Origin: Microbaculum marinum
GTDB taxonomy: Bacteria; Pseudomonadota; Alphaproteobacteria; Rhizobiales; Tepidamorphaceae
NCBI RefSeq assembly: GCF_042646165.1
Contig: NZ_JBHRTC010000001.1
Direction: 5' to 3' (one strand)
DNA length: 64,000 bases
Positions 48,332-57,382 of this stretch are shown one piece after another. Both the position numbers and the translations under genes were made by a program. Each line of letters starts with the position of its first letter. Positions within the stretch are counted from its first letter, which is position 1. Under the pieces are notes generated by a model. The model did no database searches. It saw nothing but the letters and a program-made list of their open reading frames with translations, and was not told where the DNA came from.

Positions 48332-48796
48332 ATGATCGAGGCCCTGGCCGGGCTCGAGAGCCTGCCGCTTGCGGCGGCGCTGAAACGGTCCGTCTGGCTC
48401 TATCCGTTCGTCAATACCGCCCACATCGTCGGCATCGCGCTTCTGTTCGGCGCCATCGTGCCGTTCGATCTGCGGCTGCTCGGCGTATGGCCGCGGACAA
48501 ACGTGGCCACGCTGGCGCGGGTGCTGCTGCCAACCGCCGTCGCGGGCCTCCTGCTTGCGGCGGCGGCCGGGGCCATGCTGTTCATCACCCGGGCAGGCGA
48601 CTACCTGGCCTCGACGTATTTCCTCGCCAAGATGGGCGTCCTCGCCCTGGTCCTCGCGGTGGCAGCGATTGCAACGCTGCTGCTGCGCCGTGCGCCGCCC
48701 GGCGCCGTTCCCGGCCCGGTCCGGCTGTGTGCGGCCCTGTCGATCGGGCTCTGGCTCGTCGTGATCACGCTGGGCCGGCTGGTCGGATACTTCTAG
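48332..48796 (+). CDS. DUF6644-type membrane protein
   Basis: A 154-residue protein with four hydrophobic helices. The N-terminus has SVWLYPFVNTAHIVGIALLF with a His in helix 1, then FDLRLLGVWPR and TRAGDYLASTYFLAKMGVLA. The His in helix 1 could bind haem, but this is speculative. It forms a small unit with the DUF6152 gene. Confidence 0.8.
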   Translation: MIEALAGLESLPLAAALKRSVWLYPFVNTAHIVGIALLFGAIVPFDLRLLGVWPRTNVATLARVLLPTAVAGLLLAAAAGAMLFITRAGDYLASTYFLAKMGVLALVLAVAAIATLLLRRAPPGAVPGPVRLCAALSIGLWLVVITLGRLVGYF

Positions 48797-49029
48797 AGCG
48801 GTTCGGAAAACAGTGTCGCTTCAAGCGTTGCCACCCGGCTGGCTGCCGAGCAGCCGGCACAGAAACGGCTGGCGCGGCGCCACTTCCTGGGCATAGAAAT
48901 TCAAAGCGGGGAAAGCCGGGGCACCCGGTCGGGAGTTGTGGCGCACCTCCTGTGCAGGGGATCCCGCGTACATCGTCGATACTGCGATCGAACTGAACGC
49001 CGGATCCGTCGTGCTGGAGGCCATGTCCC

Positions 49030-50892
49030 ATGAGCACAGGTGAAATCGCCGGGTACCTGGCTTCCGCACTCGTATTCGTCACCTTCTACATGAAGACGAT
49101 GCTGCCGCTGCGCATCGTCGCGATCGCCAGCAACGTCGCCTTCATCACCTACGCGCTGTTCGAGGGCCTGACGCCGATCCTCATTCTGCACGCCACCCTG
49201 CTGCCGCTGAACAGCATCCGGCTGGCGCAGATCCTGGCGTTCATGCGCAAAGTCGAGAACGCGGCGAGCAGTTCCTTCTCGATGGAGCCGATATTTCCGC
49301 TGATGCAGCGGCGGGTATTTCTCGCCGACGAGACCATCTTCAACATCGGCGACAGATCCGACGAACTCTACTACGTGCTGGAAGGGCGCATCTGGCTGCC
49401 ACAGATCCAGAGAGAGATCGCCGCCGGCGACTTCCTCGGCGAACTTGCGGTGTTCTCCGAGACGCAGCGGCGCACCGCCTCCGCGATCGCCAGAACCAAC
49501 GGCGTGTTGATGGTCCTGAAACGGCAGGCGGTGTTTAGCGCGCTCCTGCAGAATCCGGCCCTCGGCGTCCACCTTCTCAAGCTCATCACGCTGCGGATGC
49601 TGGAGAACATGGGGGCGCTCGATCCGCTCTATGCGGATGAAGGGCTGGCGGAGGAGCAGCCGGACGGCGCGGCGCTGGCCAAGGAGCGCAGGCTGCGCCG
49701 TGCGGGAATTGCCGCCGCCTTCCTGTTCAGCATCGTCGCGACGGTCGTCGCCATCGGGCCGCTGATCTACTCCATCGCCACCCGCAACGCCGCGCTGACG
49801 ACCTGGATGAACGTCGCTACCGCGCCGATCGACGGCACCATCGAGCACATGGCACTGAAGCCCGGCGACACCGTGGATGCGTCGGGGAAGGTCGCGGACC
49901 TGACCAACCACCTGATCGAGCCGGACGAGGTCATCAGGGCCAGGGCGCAGTTCTCTGAGGCGCAGGCCAATCTTCAAGAGCTCGACACCCACGAAACGCG
50001 GCTGCTGACGCTTCTCGAGGACTGGAACCAGCGCACCGAGCGCTATGCAGACGCCTTTCGCGAGAATCTCGATCTTCAGATCGACAGCCTGACGCGCAGG
50101 ATCGAGCTGCTGGAGCAGCGCGTGGAATACGCCCGCAGTTCGGCGGACCGGATGCGCACCCTGAGGAGCACCGGCGCCACGACCACCCGCGAGGCGGAAG
50201 CCGCGGAGTCGGAATTGCGCGACCGCGAAGCCTTGCTGGCCGAATGGAAAACCCAACTCGACGAGGTGCGCCTGCGACGCCGCATGGCCAGCGAAGGCAT
50301 CTATCTCCAGGCCGACGGAAAGGAACCGGAATGGTCGTGGCGCAGCCGCGACGAGCTGCGACTGGAAATCGAGCGGACCAAGCAGCACAAGGCCAACGCC
50401 GTTGCGGCCCTGCAGAGGGCTTCGGAAGACCTGTCGGCCGCCAATATCGCCTACGAGCACAACGCCCGCGCGGCGGTGACGGTGCCTGCCGGCGCGCGGA
50501 TCTGGAGCAGTTCGATGCGCGACGGCGTCACGTTCAAGGTGGGCGGGCCCCTCTTTTCGTGGATCGACTGCAGCAAGCTCCTCGTCGACGTGCCGACCAA
50601 TGATCTGTTCGCGACTTTGGCCGAGCCCGGACAGCGGGCGCTTGTCATCCTCGAAGGGGAGGACAGGCTGCGCGACGCGACGATCCTCATGTCGCGCGCG
50701 GCGCCCGCCAAGCTGGGCCAGAGCGACCTCGCGGTCGTCGCCAGGGGCCATGGGAGGGGAACCGCCCAGCTCATCCTGTCGCTGGACGCCTCCGACCTGA
50801 CCGCCACTTGTCCGATCGGGCGCGCGGCACGGGTCGAGTTTCCCGATATCGGGGTCCTCGATCTGGTCCGGGCATATTTCAGCGGGCTTTGA
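49030..50892 (+). CDS. Popeye-like cyclic-nucleotide-binding protein fused to an HlyD-type adaptor
   Basis: A 620-residue fusion. Residues about 5-65 form two to three membrane helices (FVTFYMKTMLPLRIVAIASN, LHATLLPLNSIRLAQI) like bacterial Popeye-type proteins. Residues about 85-185 are a cNMP-binding beta-roll with the phosphate cassette GDFLGELAVFSETQRRTASA. A helix at about 228-250 crosses the membrane. Residues 265-620 look like an HlyD/RND adaptor: APIDGTIEHMALKPGDTV half-lipoyl, a long coiled coil (about 310-480), VPAGARIWSSSMRDG and a barrel. Its transport partner is not nearby. ATG 49030 follows GGAGG. Confidence 0.82.
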   Translation: MSTGEIAGYLASALVFVTFYMKTMLPLRIVAIASNVAFITYALFEGLTPILILHATLLPLNSIRLAQILAFMRKVENAASSSFSMEPIFPLMQRRVFLADETIFNIGDRSDELYYVLEGRIWLPQIQREIAAGDFLGELAVFSETQRRTASAIARTNGVLMVLKRQAVFSALLQNPALGVHLLKLITLRMLENMGALDPLYADEGLAEEQPDGAALAKERRLRRAGIAAAFLFSIVATVVAIGPLIYSIATRNAALTTWMNVATAPIDGTIEHMALKPGDTVDASGKVADLTNHLIEPDEVIRARAQFSEAQANLQELDTHETRLLTLLEDWNQRTERYADAFRENLDLQIDSLTRRIELLEQRVEYARSSADRMRTLRSTGATTTREAEAAESELRDREALLAEWKTQLDEVRLRRRMASEGIYLQADGKEPEWSWRSRDELRLEIERTKQHKANAVAALQRASEDLSAANIAYEHNARAAVTVPAGARIWSSSMRDGVTFKVGGPLFSWIDCSKLLVDVPTNDLFATLAEPGQRALVILEGEDRLRDATILMSRAAPAKLGQSDLAVVARGHGRGTAQLILSLDASDLTATCPIGRAARVEFPDIGVLDLVRAYFSGL

Positions 50893-51002
50893 CGTGGACG
50901 GCGACGACATGCCGGCCAGCCGCCGGCGACCTGGGCGACCGAACGATGACCGCCCGCAACAACACCGCTTTCCATTCGGCGCGCCGCGGCTATAGTTTTC
51001 CG

Positions 51003-51542
51003 ATGATCGACACGCCGCGCGACTTCATCCCTCTATCGATCGCCGTGCTGACGGTCTCCGACACGCGCACGGAGGCCGACGACAGGTCCGGCCAGATCCT
51101 CGTCGACCGGCTGACGAAGGCGGGCCACGCCCTCGCCTACCGGGCGATCGTCCCGGACCATCTCCTGACGATCCGCAACAAGGTCGAGGCCTGGATCGAC
51201 GACGCCGATGTCGACGTGGTGATCACGACCGGCGGCACCGGTTTCACGGGACGGGACGTCACGCCGGAGGCGATCGAGCCGCTGTTCGAGAAGCGCATGG
51301 AGGGATTCTCCCATCTCTTCCACATGGTCTCGTTCAGGAAGATCGGCACCTCCACCATCCAGAGCCGTGCGACCGGCGGCGTCGCCAACGCGACCTACAT
51401 CTTCGTGCTGCCCGGCTCGCCGGGCGCCTGTCGCGACGCCTGGGACGAGATCCTCGAGAGCCAGCTCGACTATCGCCACATGCCTTGCAACTTCGTCGAG
51501 ATCCTGCCCCGGCTGAACGAACACCTCCGGCGCAAGGGCTGA
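51003..51542 (+). CDS. moaB: Molybdenum cofactor biosynthesis protein B
   Basis: MoaB/MogA-type protein of 179 residues acting on molybdopterin in the late Moco pathway. Visible are LSIAVLTVSDTRTEADDRSG, VITTGGTGFTGRDVTPEAIE (the MPT-binding TGGTG loop) and the C-terminal FVLPGSPGACRDAW. ATG at 51003 is the best start by family length, though no good ribosome site is seen. No other moa/moe gene is in the window. Confidence 0.92.
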   Translation: MIDTPRDFIPLSIAVLTVSDTRTEADDRSGQILVDRLTKAGHALAYRAIVPDHLLTIRNKVEAWIDDADVDVVITTGGTGFTGRDVTPEAIEPLFEKRMEGFSHLFHMVSFRKIGTSTIQSRATGGVANATYIFVLPGSPGACRDAWDEILESQLDYRHMPCNFVEILPRLNEHLRRKG

Positions 51543-51640
51543 ATTGCCGGATCGGAGGTATCCACCGATCCATTCTCCTCGCGTGAACGGCGGGCAGTTC
51601 CTGCCCAAAAAATCGCGTGTCGCGCCTCCCTCTCCGGTTG

Positions 51641-51646
51641 TATAAT
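51641..51646 (+). promoter_or_regulatory. Promoter -10 box of the first thaumatin/GH64-like gene
   Basis: A perfect TATAAT stands in otherwise GC-rich DNA 44 bases before the ATG at 51690. No clear -35 box was found. The paralogous gene has the same hexamer at a similar place (54221). Confidence 0.5.
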
Positions 51647-51689
51647 CGGGCGTTCTCGATATTCAGTCTGGCTATGTGGAGACTGCGTC

Positions 51690-53768
51690 ATGAGGGTTGC
51701 GATCACTCGCGGCATGCTGTGGCTGGGACTGTTCGTGCTTGCGGCCGCTGGCGGCGTCGCCGCCAATCCCGGCAGCGCCGGGGCGGCCGATGGCGTCTGT
51801 GCCGACGACGGCGGCAGGTTTCCCAGGGAGTGCACGAAGGAAATCCGCGTCTACAACAATACGGCCCGTCCGATCTGGATCATCCTGCAGGGCAGCATCC
51901 AGCTGACCGACGCCGTTTCCTGTACCGTCAAGGAAAAGGGCGGCGGCGATGCCTGGCTGCAGTCGGCTCTCGGCGTGATGGACGACTGCCTGGCGGTCAA
52001 GAACGACTACTACATCTTCGTCAATCCGTCGGCGGGCCTCGGCAAGGGCGAGTTCGTCTCAATCGATCTGCCCTGGTGGTCGAAGCGGACCGATAACGCG
52101 CCCGATCGCTACATCGACTGGTGGCGCGGCGCGCGCGTCATCATCTTCGACGACCGCACGGCGTTGAAGGAAATCTACGACAAGTTCAACGACGGTCCCG
52201 AGATCGAATTCGCCAACGGCTCGCCGCAGCCTTCATGCAACAAGGACATGAAGGACAACTCCTGCAATCGGCTGCTGATCCACCAGGTTTCGCCGGGACT
52301 GGGCATCGCCCCGCATCTTCCCTTCCAGCTCAACGAGTTTACTTTCGCCGACGTCTGCAAGGTGACGTCCCAGGGCGAGTTCCTCAAGAACTGCAAGGAA
52401 ATCTACGGCGGCGGCTTCATCGACTTCAACCAGAACTACAACGTCTCCAACGTCGATCAGGTCTATCTGCCGCTGGCGATGGAGCCTGTGCGCGACCCGG
52501 CCGATGTCGGCTATATGGGGACCGTAATGACGGTCAAGCGCTTCAGGAAGCAGCTGGCCGCATTCACCAATGCCGACCAGGGCCCGGACAAGCTGGTCTG
52601 GCCCGTCTACAACAATCCCGGCGACATGTATCCGAAGGCCGGCATCCGGGTGCCGTCGGCCCAGTCGGTGCTTGCGTTCTACATGGATCCCTGGCGCTTT
52701 CCCGACGGAAAGAACCTGGGGCTCATTCCCAGTGACCCGCCCAACCGCGTCGACCACATGCTGAAGCAGTGGGAGGACTGCACCCGGAAGAAGGTCACGT
52801 CGTGCACGGAGACGCAGGCCAGCTATTACAAGGCCGTCAACGAGGTGTTCCTTGCCAACTACGAGAACTACGTCGATACGTGCCCCGACAAGAAGATCCC
52901 GGAATTCCTGAAGCCGGTGAGCCAGAATCCTCCGATGCCGAAGCTCACGGCCTACCTGACTTTCATCTACGGCTGGGTCCCGTTCAATGTCGCCTGCAGC
53001 AATGGCGAACTGCCCGTCGCCGGCGATACTCCGCCGGCCAGCAGGTCGGTCATCGACTACTTCGCGATGCAGTACAACTTCGAGGAGCTTCGCGGACGTG
53101 AACGGCAGTGGTTCAATCCCTATACCCAACTCATCCACGACGATTTCAAGTCGGGCGGCCTCGACGCCAGCGCCTATGCGTTCTCGATCGACGATCACGC
53201 CAGCTTCCTGAGCAACAGCGGCGGAAAACTTCCGGGCGGACTGATCTTCGCCGTCGGCGGCCCCAAGGGCCTGATGAACGGCAAGAGGCACGCCCCGCCG
53301 GTTCCGCAGGGCTACAAGTGGTACAGCTACTACATCGGCCTGGGCAAACCGGCTCCAAACGGACCGGTCTGGACGAGGTACGGCATTTGCAAGACCGAAG
53401 CAGACACCGCCTTTCCGACTGAAGTCAGAGACGGATTCGTGCTTGGCATCGATCCCGCTCTGGAAGGGATCGGCCCCAACAACCGCTGCCCTGTCACGCT
53501 GGTGGACAGCGAAGGCCGGAAGTATCGGCTTGTCGTGAAAATGGCCAGGGTTCCCGGCACAAAGCTGCCGCAGACCCCGATCTGGCCGGCATTCGAACCG
53601 TCGGCCGGTGCGCTTTTCGATCCGGACGTCGTGGGCTGTCCGAGCAAGGCCGGGCTCGTCGATCCCGACGCCTGGTGCAACCACGCCAACGAGCGTGCGG
53701 TACCGGCCGCCAAACCCGACGAGCCCGGTTTCTTTACCATCGGCACCCCCCCGCCCCTGGCCGGGTAG
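51690..53768 (+). CDS. Secreted protein of unknown function, possibly thaumatin/GH64-like (paralog 1)
   Basis: A 692-residue exported protein. The signal peptide includes MLWLGLFVLAAAGGVAANPG with cleavage near residue 33. The N-terminal ECTKEIRVYNNTARPIWIIL resembles the first strand of thaumatin-like proteins and GH64 beta-1,3-glucanases. NVSNVDQVYLPLAME (about residue 251) recalls their V-D-x-x-x-x-P motif, and ASAYAFSIDDHASF (about 493) their A-Y-S/A-Y/F-x-x-D-D motif. A helical insert of about 240 residues lies between. At least twelve cysteines are present. I assign no activity. GGAG precedes ATG 51690. A close paralog follows. Confidence 0.85.
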   Translation: MRVAITRGMLWLGLFVLAAAGGVAANPGSAGAADGVCADDGGRFPRECTKEIRVYNNTARPIWIILQGSIQLTDAVSCTVKEKGGGDAWLQSALGVMDDCLAVKNDYYIFVNPSAGLGKGEFVSIDLPWWSKRTDNAPDRYIDWWRGARVIIFDDRTALKEIYDKFNDGPEIEFANGSPQPSCNKDMKDNSCNRLLIHQVSPGLGIAPHLPFQLNEFTFADVCKVTSQGEFLKNCKEIYGGGFIDFNQNYNVSNVDQVYLPLAMEPVRDPADVGYMGTVMTVKRFRKQLAAFTNADQGPDKLVWPVYNNPGDMYPKAGIRVPSAQSVLAFYMDPWRFPDGKNLGLIPSDPPNRVDHMLKQWEDCTRKKVTSCTETQASYYKAVNEVFLANYENYVDTCPDKKIPEFLKPVSQNPPMPKLTAYLTFIYGWVPFNVACSNGELPVAGDTPPASRSVIDYFAMQYNFEELRGRERQWFNPYTQLIHDDFKSGGLDASAYAFSIDDHASFLSNSGGKLPGGLIFAVGGPKGLMNGKRHAPPVPQGYKWYSYYIGLGKPAPNGPVWTRYGICKTEADTAFPTEVRDGFVLGIDPALEGIGPNNRCPVTLVDSEGRKYRLVVKMARVPGTKLPQTPIWPAFEPSAGALFDPDVVGCPSKAGLVDPDAWCNHANERAVPAAKPDEPGFFTIGTPPPLAG

Positions 53769-54265
53769 CGCGTATCCGTCGGCCCGCGGCGAGACCATTT
53801 CCGGCGCTCGCCGCCGGGACCTGGCCTCGGCCTTGTTGGCACCGGACGGCAAGCCCCGCATCTGCGATCCCCCGGTCGCTGGTCGGGGCTGCCGCCGTTT
53901 GCAGGGTCCTGCCACACCTACGGCGACCACGGCCGGCGCGATCCCGCGACCGCGGCAGTGCCCGATATGCATTTTCTTCATGGAATAGATACACGAACGA
54001 TTATGCATACGCTAACGTAGATAATTTTTGGGTTTTTATTGATTAAATCTCTTTAGTAGTTGAAATAGAATTTCGTTCATTAGTCATACTCTTCTTGTTT
54101 TCAGCGACAAACGGAATTTATATCAACTTGAATCGTCTTGTGCGCCCCGAATTTCGATGACTTTCACGAATTTATCCCTCGCACCTCGGCACATAGCGTT
54201 CACATTCGATGTTTTCATCTTATAATGCCGGCAGGGGCGAGTGAATTTGATTTGGAGGCTGGGAC
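53769..54265. promoter_or_regulatory. Gene-free interval between the paralogs; AT-rich right half
   Basis: The left part (to about 53980) is GC-rich without a recognisable gene or clear terminator. From about 53990 to 54230 the DNA is strikingly AT-rich compared with the rest of the window. A promoter TTCACA (54199-54204), 16 bases, TATAAT (54221-54226) lies 40 bases before the ATG at 54266, and TTGGAGG is the ribosome site. Confidence 0.65.
54199..54226 (+). promoter_or_regulatory. Sigma-70-type promoter of the second thaumatin/GH64-like gene
   Basis: TTCACA at 54199-54204 and TATAAT at 54221-54226 with a 16-base spacer, ending 39 bases before the start codon. The hexamers are near consensus for the housekeeping sigma factor. 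Confidence 0.55.
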
Positions 54266-56362
54266 ATGATTCCGAAACTCAAGCGCCGCATGCTGTGGCT
54301 CGGGCTGTTCGCGCTCGCAGCCGCCGGCGGCCTGTCTGCGAACCCGGGCGCCGCGTCGGCCGAGGCTGGCATATGCGCCGATGACGGCGGCACGCTTCCG
54401 CGCGACTGCACGAAGGAAGTGCGGATCTACAACAACACGGCCCGCCAGATCTGGGTGGTGTTCCAGGGCAGCATCCAGCTGACCGACGCCCTCTCGTGCC
54501 CGCGCGGCAGCGCCAAGGGCGGCGGCGACGTGTGGCTTCAGGTGGCGCTCGGCCGTGATGACGACTGCATGGCCGTCAAGAGCGACTACTATGTGTTCAT
54601 CAATCCGGCGGGCGGCATTCGCAGCGGCGAGTTCGCCACGATCAACGTGCCCTGGTGGTCGAAGCTCCATCATTCCGAAACCGACCGGTACGTCGACTGG
54701 TGGCGCGGCGCCCGCGTCATCCTGTTCGACGACCGCTCGGCGATGAAGGAGGTCTTCGTCGAACTGAAGAAGAGCGATACCGTCAGGTTTGCCGGCGGCT
54801 CGCCGAAACCCAACTGCAAGAACCAGATGGCAGGCAATGCCTGCAACCATCTGAAGATCTACGAGGTGCCTCCGGGCAAGGGCATCTCCCCGCACCTGCC
54901 GTTCCAGCTGAACGAATTCACCTTCGCCGACATCTGCAAGGTGAACCCGGACGGCACCTTCCTGCAGGTCTGCGAGGAGGCCAATCCGGGCGGCTTCATC
55001 GACTTCAACCAGAACTACAACGTCTCCAACGTCGACCAGGTCTATCTGCCGCTGGCCATGGAGCCGGTGCGCAATCCGCCGGACGTCGGCTACATGGGCA
55101 CGACGATGTCGGTCAAGCGGTTCAGGAAGCAGCTGACCGCCTTCACCAACGCCGACGACCGCCCGTCCAATCCCGACTGGCCCGTCTACAACAATCCCGA
55201 CGACATGTTCCCCAAGGCGGGCATCAGGGTGCCGTCGGCACAGTCGGTAATGGCCTTCTACATGGACCCGTGGCTGTTTCCCGACGGAGAATCGCCTGGC
55301 CTGATTCCCGCCGAGCCGCCGAAGATGGTCCACCACATGATGAATCAGTGGGAGGACTGCACCGGCACCGTGACGTCATGCGCCGAGGATCAGGCTGCCA
55401 ACTACAAGGCCGTCAACGCGGTGTTCCTCAAGAACTACAAGAGGTACGTCGACACCTGCCCGGCCGACCGGATTCCGGACTACCTGAAGCCGGTGAGCAA
55501 CAACCCGCCGATGCCGAAGCTCTCGACATACCTCACCTTCATCTACGGCTGGGTGCCCTTCAACGTCGCGTGCCCGAACGACGAATTGCCGGTCGCCGAC
55601 GATCCGCCTCCCGGCAGCCGCTCCGTGCTCGACTACTTCGCGATGCAGTACAACTTCGAGGAACTGGGCGGTCGCGAGCGGCAGTGGTTTAATCCGTACA
55701 CGCAGCTCATCCACGACGACTATCCCTCGGGCGGCCTCAATGCCAGCGCCTATGCGTTCTCGATCGACGACCACGCCAGCTTCCTGAGCAACAGCGGCGG
55801 CTCGCTGCGCGGCGGACTGATCTTCGCCGTCGGCGGCAAGAAGGGCCTGCGCAACGGCAAGCGGCATGCCCCGCCGGTTCCCGCGGTCTACAAGTGGTAC
55901 AACTACTCGATCGGCCTCGGCGCACCGTCGGGCGACGGCCCGTTCTGGAAGAAGTACGGGATCTGCAGCACCAACGCCGACACCAAGTTCCCGACCGAGA
56001 TCCGGGACGGATTCGTGCTCGGCGTCGATCCGGCGGTGGACGGCATCGGCAAGGACAACCGGTGCCCGATCACGCTGCTGGACACCGCCGGCCGCAAGTA
56101 CCGGATCGTCGTCAAGAAGGCCCAGGCGCCCGGCATACAGCTGCCGCAGAAGGCGATCTGGCCGGCCTTCGAACCCACCGCCGGCGCATTTTTCGACCCG
56201 GCGGTCGTGGCCTGCCCGGACAAGGCCGGCCTCGTCGATCCCGACCGGTGGTGCGAGCAGGCAAACCAGGTGTCGAGGCCGTCCGAAGATCCCAACCAGC
56301 CCGGCTTCTACACCATCGGCGCGCCGCCGCCGCTGGACAACGCCGACGCCGGCATCAGGTGA
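54266..56362 (+). CDS. Secreted protein of unknown function, possibly thaumatin/GH64-like (paralog 2)
   Basis: A 698-residue paralog of the protein at 51690-53768, collinear over its whole length. Shared blocks include MLWLGLF, DCTKEVRIYNNTARQIW, FIDFNQNYNVSNVDQVYLPL, GYMGT, FYMDPW, ASAYAFSIDDHASFLSNSGG and the C-terminal PGFYTIGAPPPL. Differences are spread over the whole protein, so the duplication is not recent. Cysteine positions are mostly conserved, indicating a disulfide-bonded extracytoplasmic protein. ATG 54266 has TTGGAGG. The fold suggestion is the same as for paralog 1 and rests on short motifs only. Confidence 0.85.
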   Translation: MIPKLKRRMLWLGLFALAAAGGLSANPGAASAEAGICADDGGTLPRDCTKEVRIYNNTARQIWVVFQGSIQLTDALSCPRGSAKGGGDVWLQVALGRDDDCMAVKSDYYVFINPAGGIRSGEFATINVPWWSKLHHSETDRYVDWWRGARVILFDDRSAMKEVFVELKKSDTVRFAGGSPKPNCKNQMAGNACNHLKIYEVPPGKGISPHLPFQLNEFTFADICKVNPDGTFLQVCEEANPGGFIDFNQNYNVSNVDQVYLPLAMEPVRNPPDVGYMGTTMSVKRFRKQLTAFTNADDRPSNPDWPVYNNPDDMFPKAGIRVPSAQSVMAFYMDPWLFPDGESPGLIPAEPPKMVHHMMNQWEDCTGTVTSCAEDQAANYKAVNAVFLKNYKRYVDTCPADRIPDYLKPVSNNPPMPKLSTYLTFIYGWVPFNVACPNDELPVADDPPPGSRSVLDYFAMQYNFEELGGRERQWFNPYTQLIHDDYPSGGLNASAYAFSIDDHASFLSNSGGSLRGGLIFAVGGKKGLRNGKRHAPPVPAVYKWYNYSIGLGAPSGDGPFWKKYGICSTNADTKFPTEIRDGFVLGVDPAVDGIGKDNRCPITLLDTAGRKYRIVVKKAQAPGIQLPQKAIWPAFEPTAGAFFDPAVVACPDKAGLVDPDRWCEQANQVSRPSEDPNQPGFYTIGAPPPLDNADAGIR

Positions 56363-56465
56363 TGTGATGCCCGCACGGCGCCGCTCTTAACGCGGCGCAC
56401 CCCATTGCGGCCATGGCGGCGCTCGCCCGCCATGGCCCGGCCTTGCCCGCCGTAAGGCTAGACCC

Positions 56466-57191
56466 CTAGTCGTCTCCGGGATCGTAGGCGTTGATCGCGC
56501 TGCGCGTCCACGGCTTGTCGCGCTTCAGGAAGTCGTGCAGCGTCTTGCCCGGCTCCGGCTTGAACCGCTCGGCCGTCAGCGCGAAGTCGACGATGCGGTC
56601 GAGCCGGAACGTCCGGAAGTCGACGCGCAGCTCGCACCACGCAGCCAGCAGCCACACCGGCCCGAAATAGGCGAGCGACAGCGGCCTGACCGCCCGTTCC
56701 GAACCCTGGCCGAGCGCATCCGTATAGCGGAAGGTGACCTTAAGCTGCTGCCGCACCGCCCGCCTGAGCTCGGCCAGATCGAAGGTGATTGGTTCCATGA
56801 AGTGATGGGAGGGCGCCAGCAGCGCGGTGTTGGCCATGTAGCCGCGCAGCCGGTCGGGGATCACCGCCTCGATCTTGGCGATCACGTCGGTGGCGGCATC
56901 GGCGAGTTCGGCATCCGCCCAGGATTCGACGATCCGCGCGCCGAGCACCAGGGCCTCGATCTCGGTTTCCTTGAACATCAGCGGCGGCAGGTCGAAGCCT
57001 GCCTTGAGGACGTAGCCGACGCCGGCCTCGCCCTCGATCGGGACGCCGCTGGCCATGAGGTCCTGGACGTCGCGGTAGATGGTCCGTTCCGACACCTCCA
57101 GCGCCTCGCTCAGATCGCGCGCGCGCGTCGTCCGCGCCCCGTTGCGGCGCATCAGCTGGATGATCTCGAACAGGCGGTCGGCGCGGCGCAC
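56466..57191 (-). CDS. YafY-family WYL-domain transcriptional regulator
   Basis: A 241-residue regulator: N-terminal HTH_11 (RADRLFEIIQLMRRNGARTT, VSERTIYRDVQDLMASGVPI) and C-terminal WYL domain (QLKVTFRYTDALG, AVRPLSLAYFGPVWLLAAWC, FRTFRLDRI). The WYL Arg in RTFRLDRI that binds ligands in other members is present. The start is GTG at 57191. Two palindromes in front of it and of the divergent DUF1127 gene are probable binding sites. Confidence 0.9.
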   Translation of the reverse strand: MRRADRLFEIIQLMRRNGARTTRARDLSEALEVSERTIYRDVQDLMASGVPIEGEAGVGYVLKAGFDLPPLMFKETEIEALVLGARIVESWADAELADAATDVIAKIEAVIPDRLRGYMANTALLAPSHHFMEPITFDLAELRRAVRQQLKVTFRYTDALGQGSERAVRPLSLAYFGPVWLLAAWCELRVDFRTFRLDRIVDFALTAERFKPEPGKTLHDFLKRDKPWTRSAINAYDPGDD

Positions 57192-57241
57192 GGGGTGTCC
57201 CGGATTGCTGTAGGCTGCAGGGCGCGGACCCTACGGTATCA

Positions 57242-57297
57242 CTCCTGACAGCACGGTGTCAGGAGCCGTCGGCGCTCCTGACAGAATGCTGTCAGTG
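57242..57297. promoter_or_regulatory. Two phased palindromic operators (CTCCTGACA-N6-TGTCAGGAG type)
   Basis: Site 1 is CTCCTGACA (57242-57250), GCACGG, TGTCAGGAG (57257-57265), a perfect 9-bp inverted repeat. Site 2 is CTCCTGACA (57275-57283), GAATGC, TGTCAG (57290-57295), with the last three bases of the right arm diverged. They are exactly 33 bp apart, about three helical turns, so two dimers would sit on one DNA face. They lie between the WYL regulator (start 57191) and the DUF1127 gene (start 57383). Confidence 0.75.
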
Positions 57298-57382
57298 GCG
57301 CTTCCCCATATTGCTTTCATCGATGCAGCGGGCCCCTCCGGCTCCGCCGCCGGAGACCCCGAAAGCCGATTGGAGAACCGCC

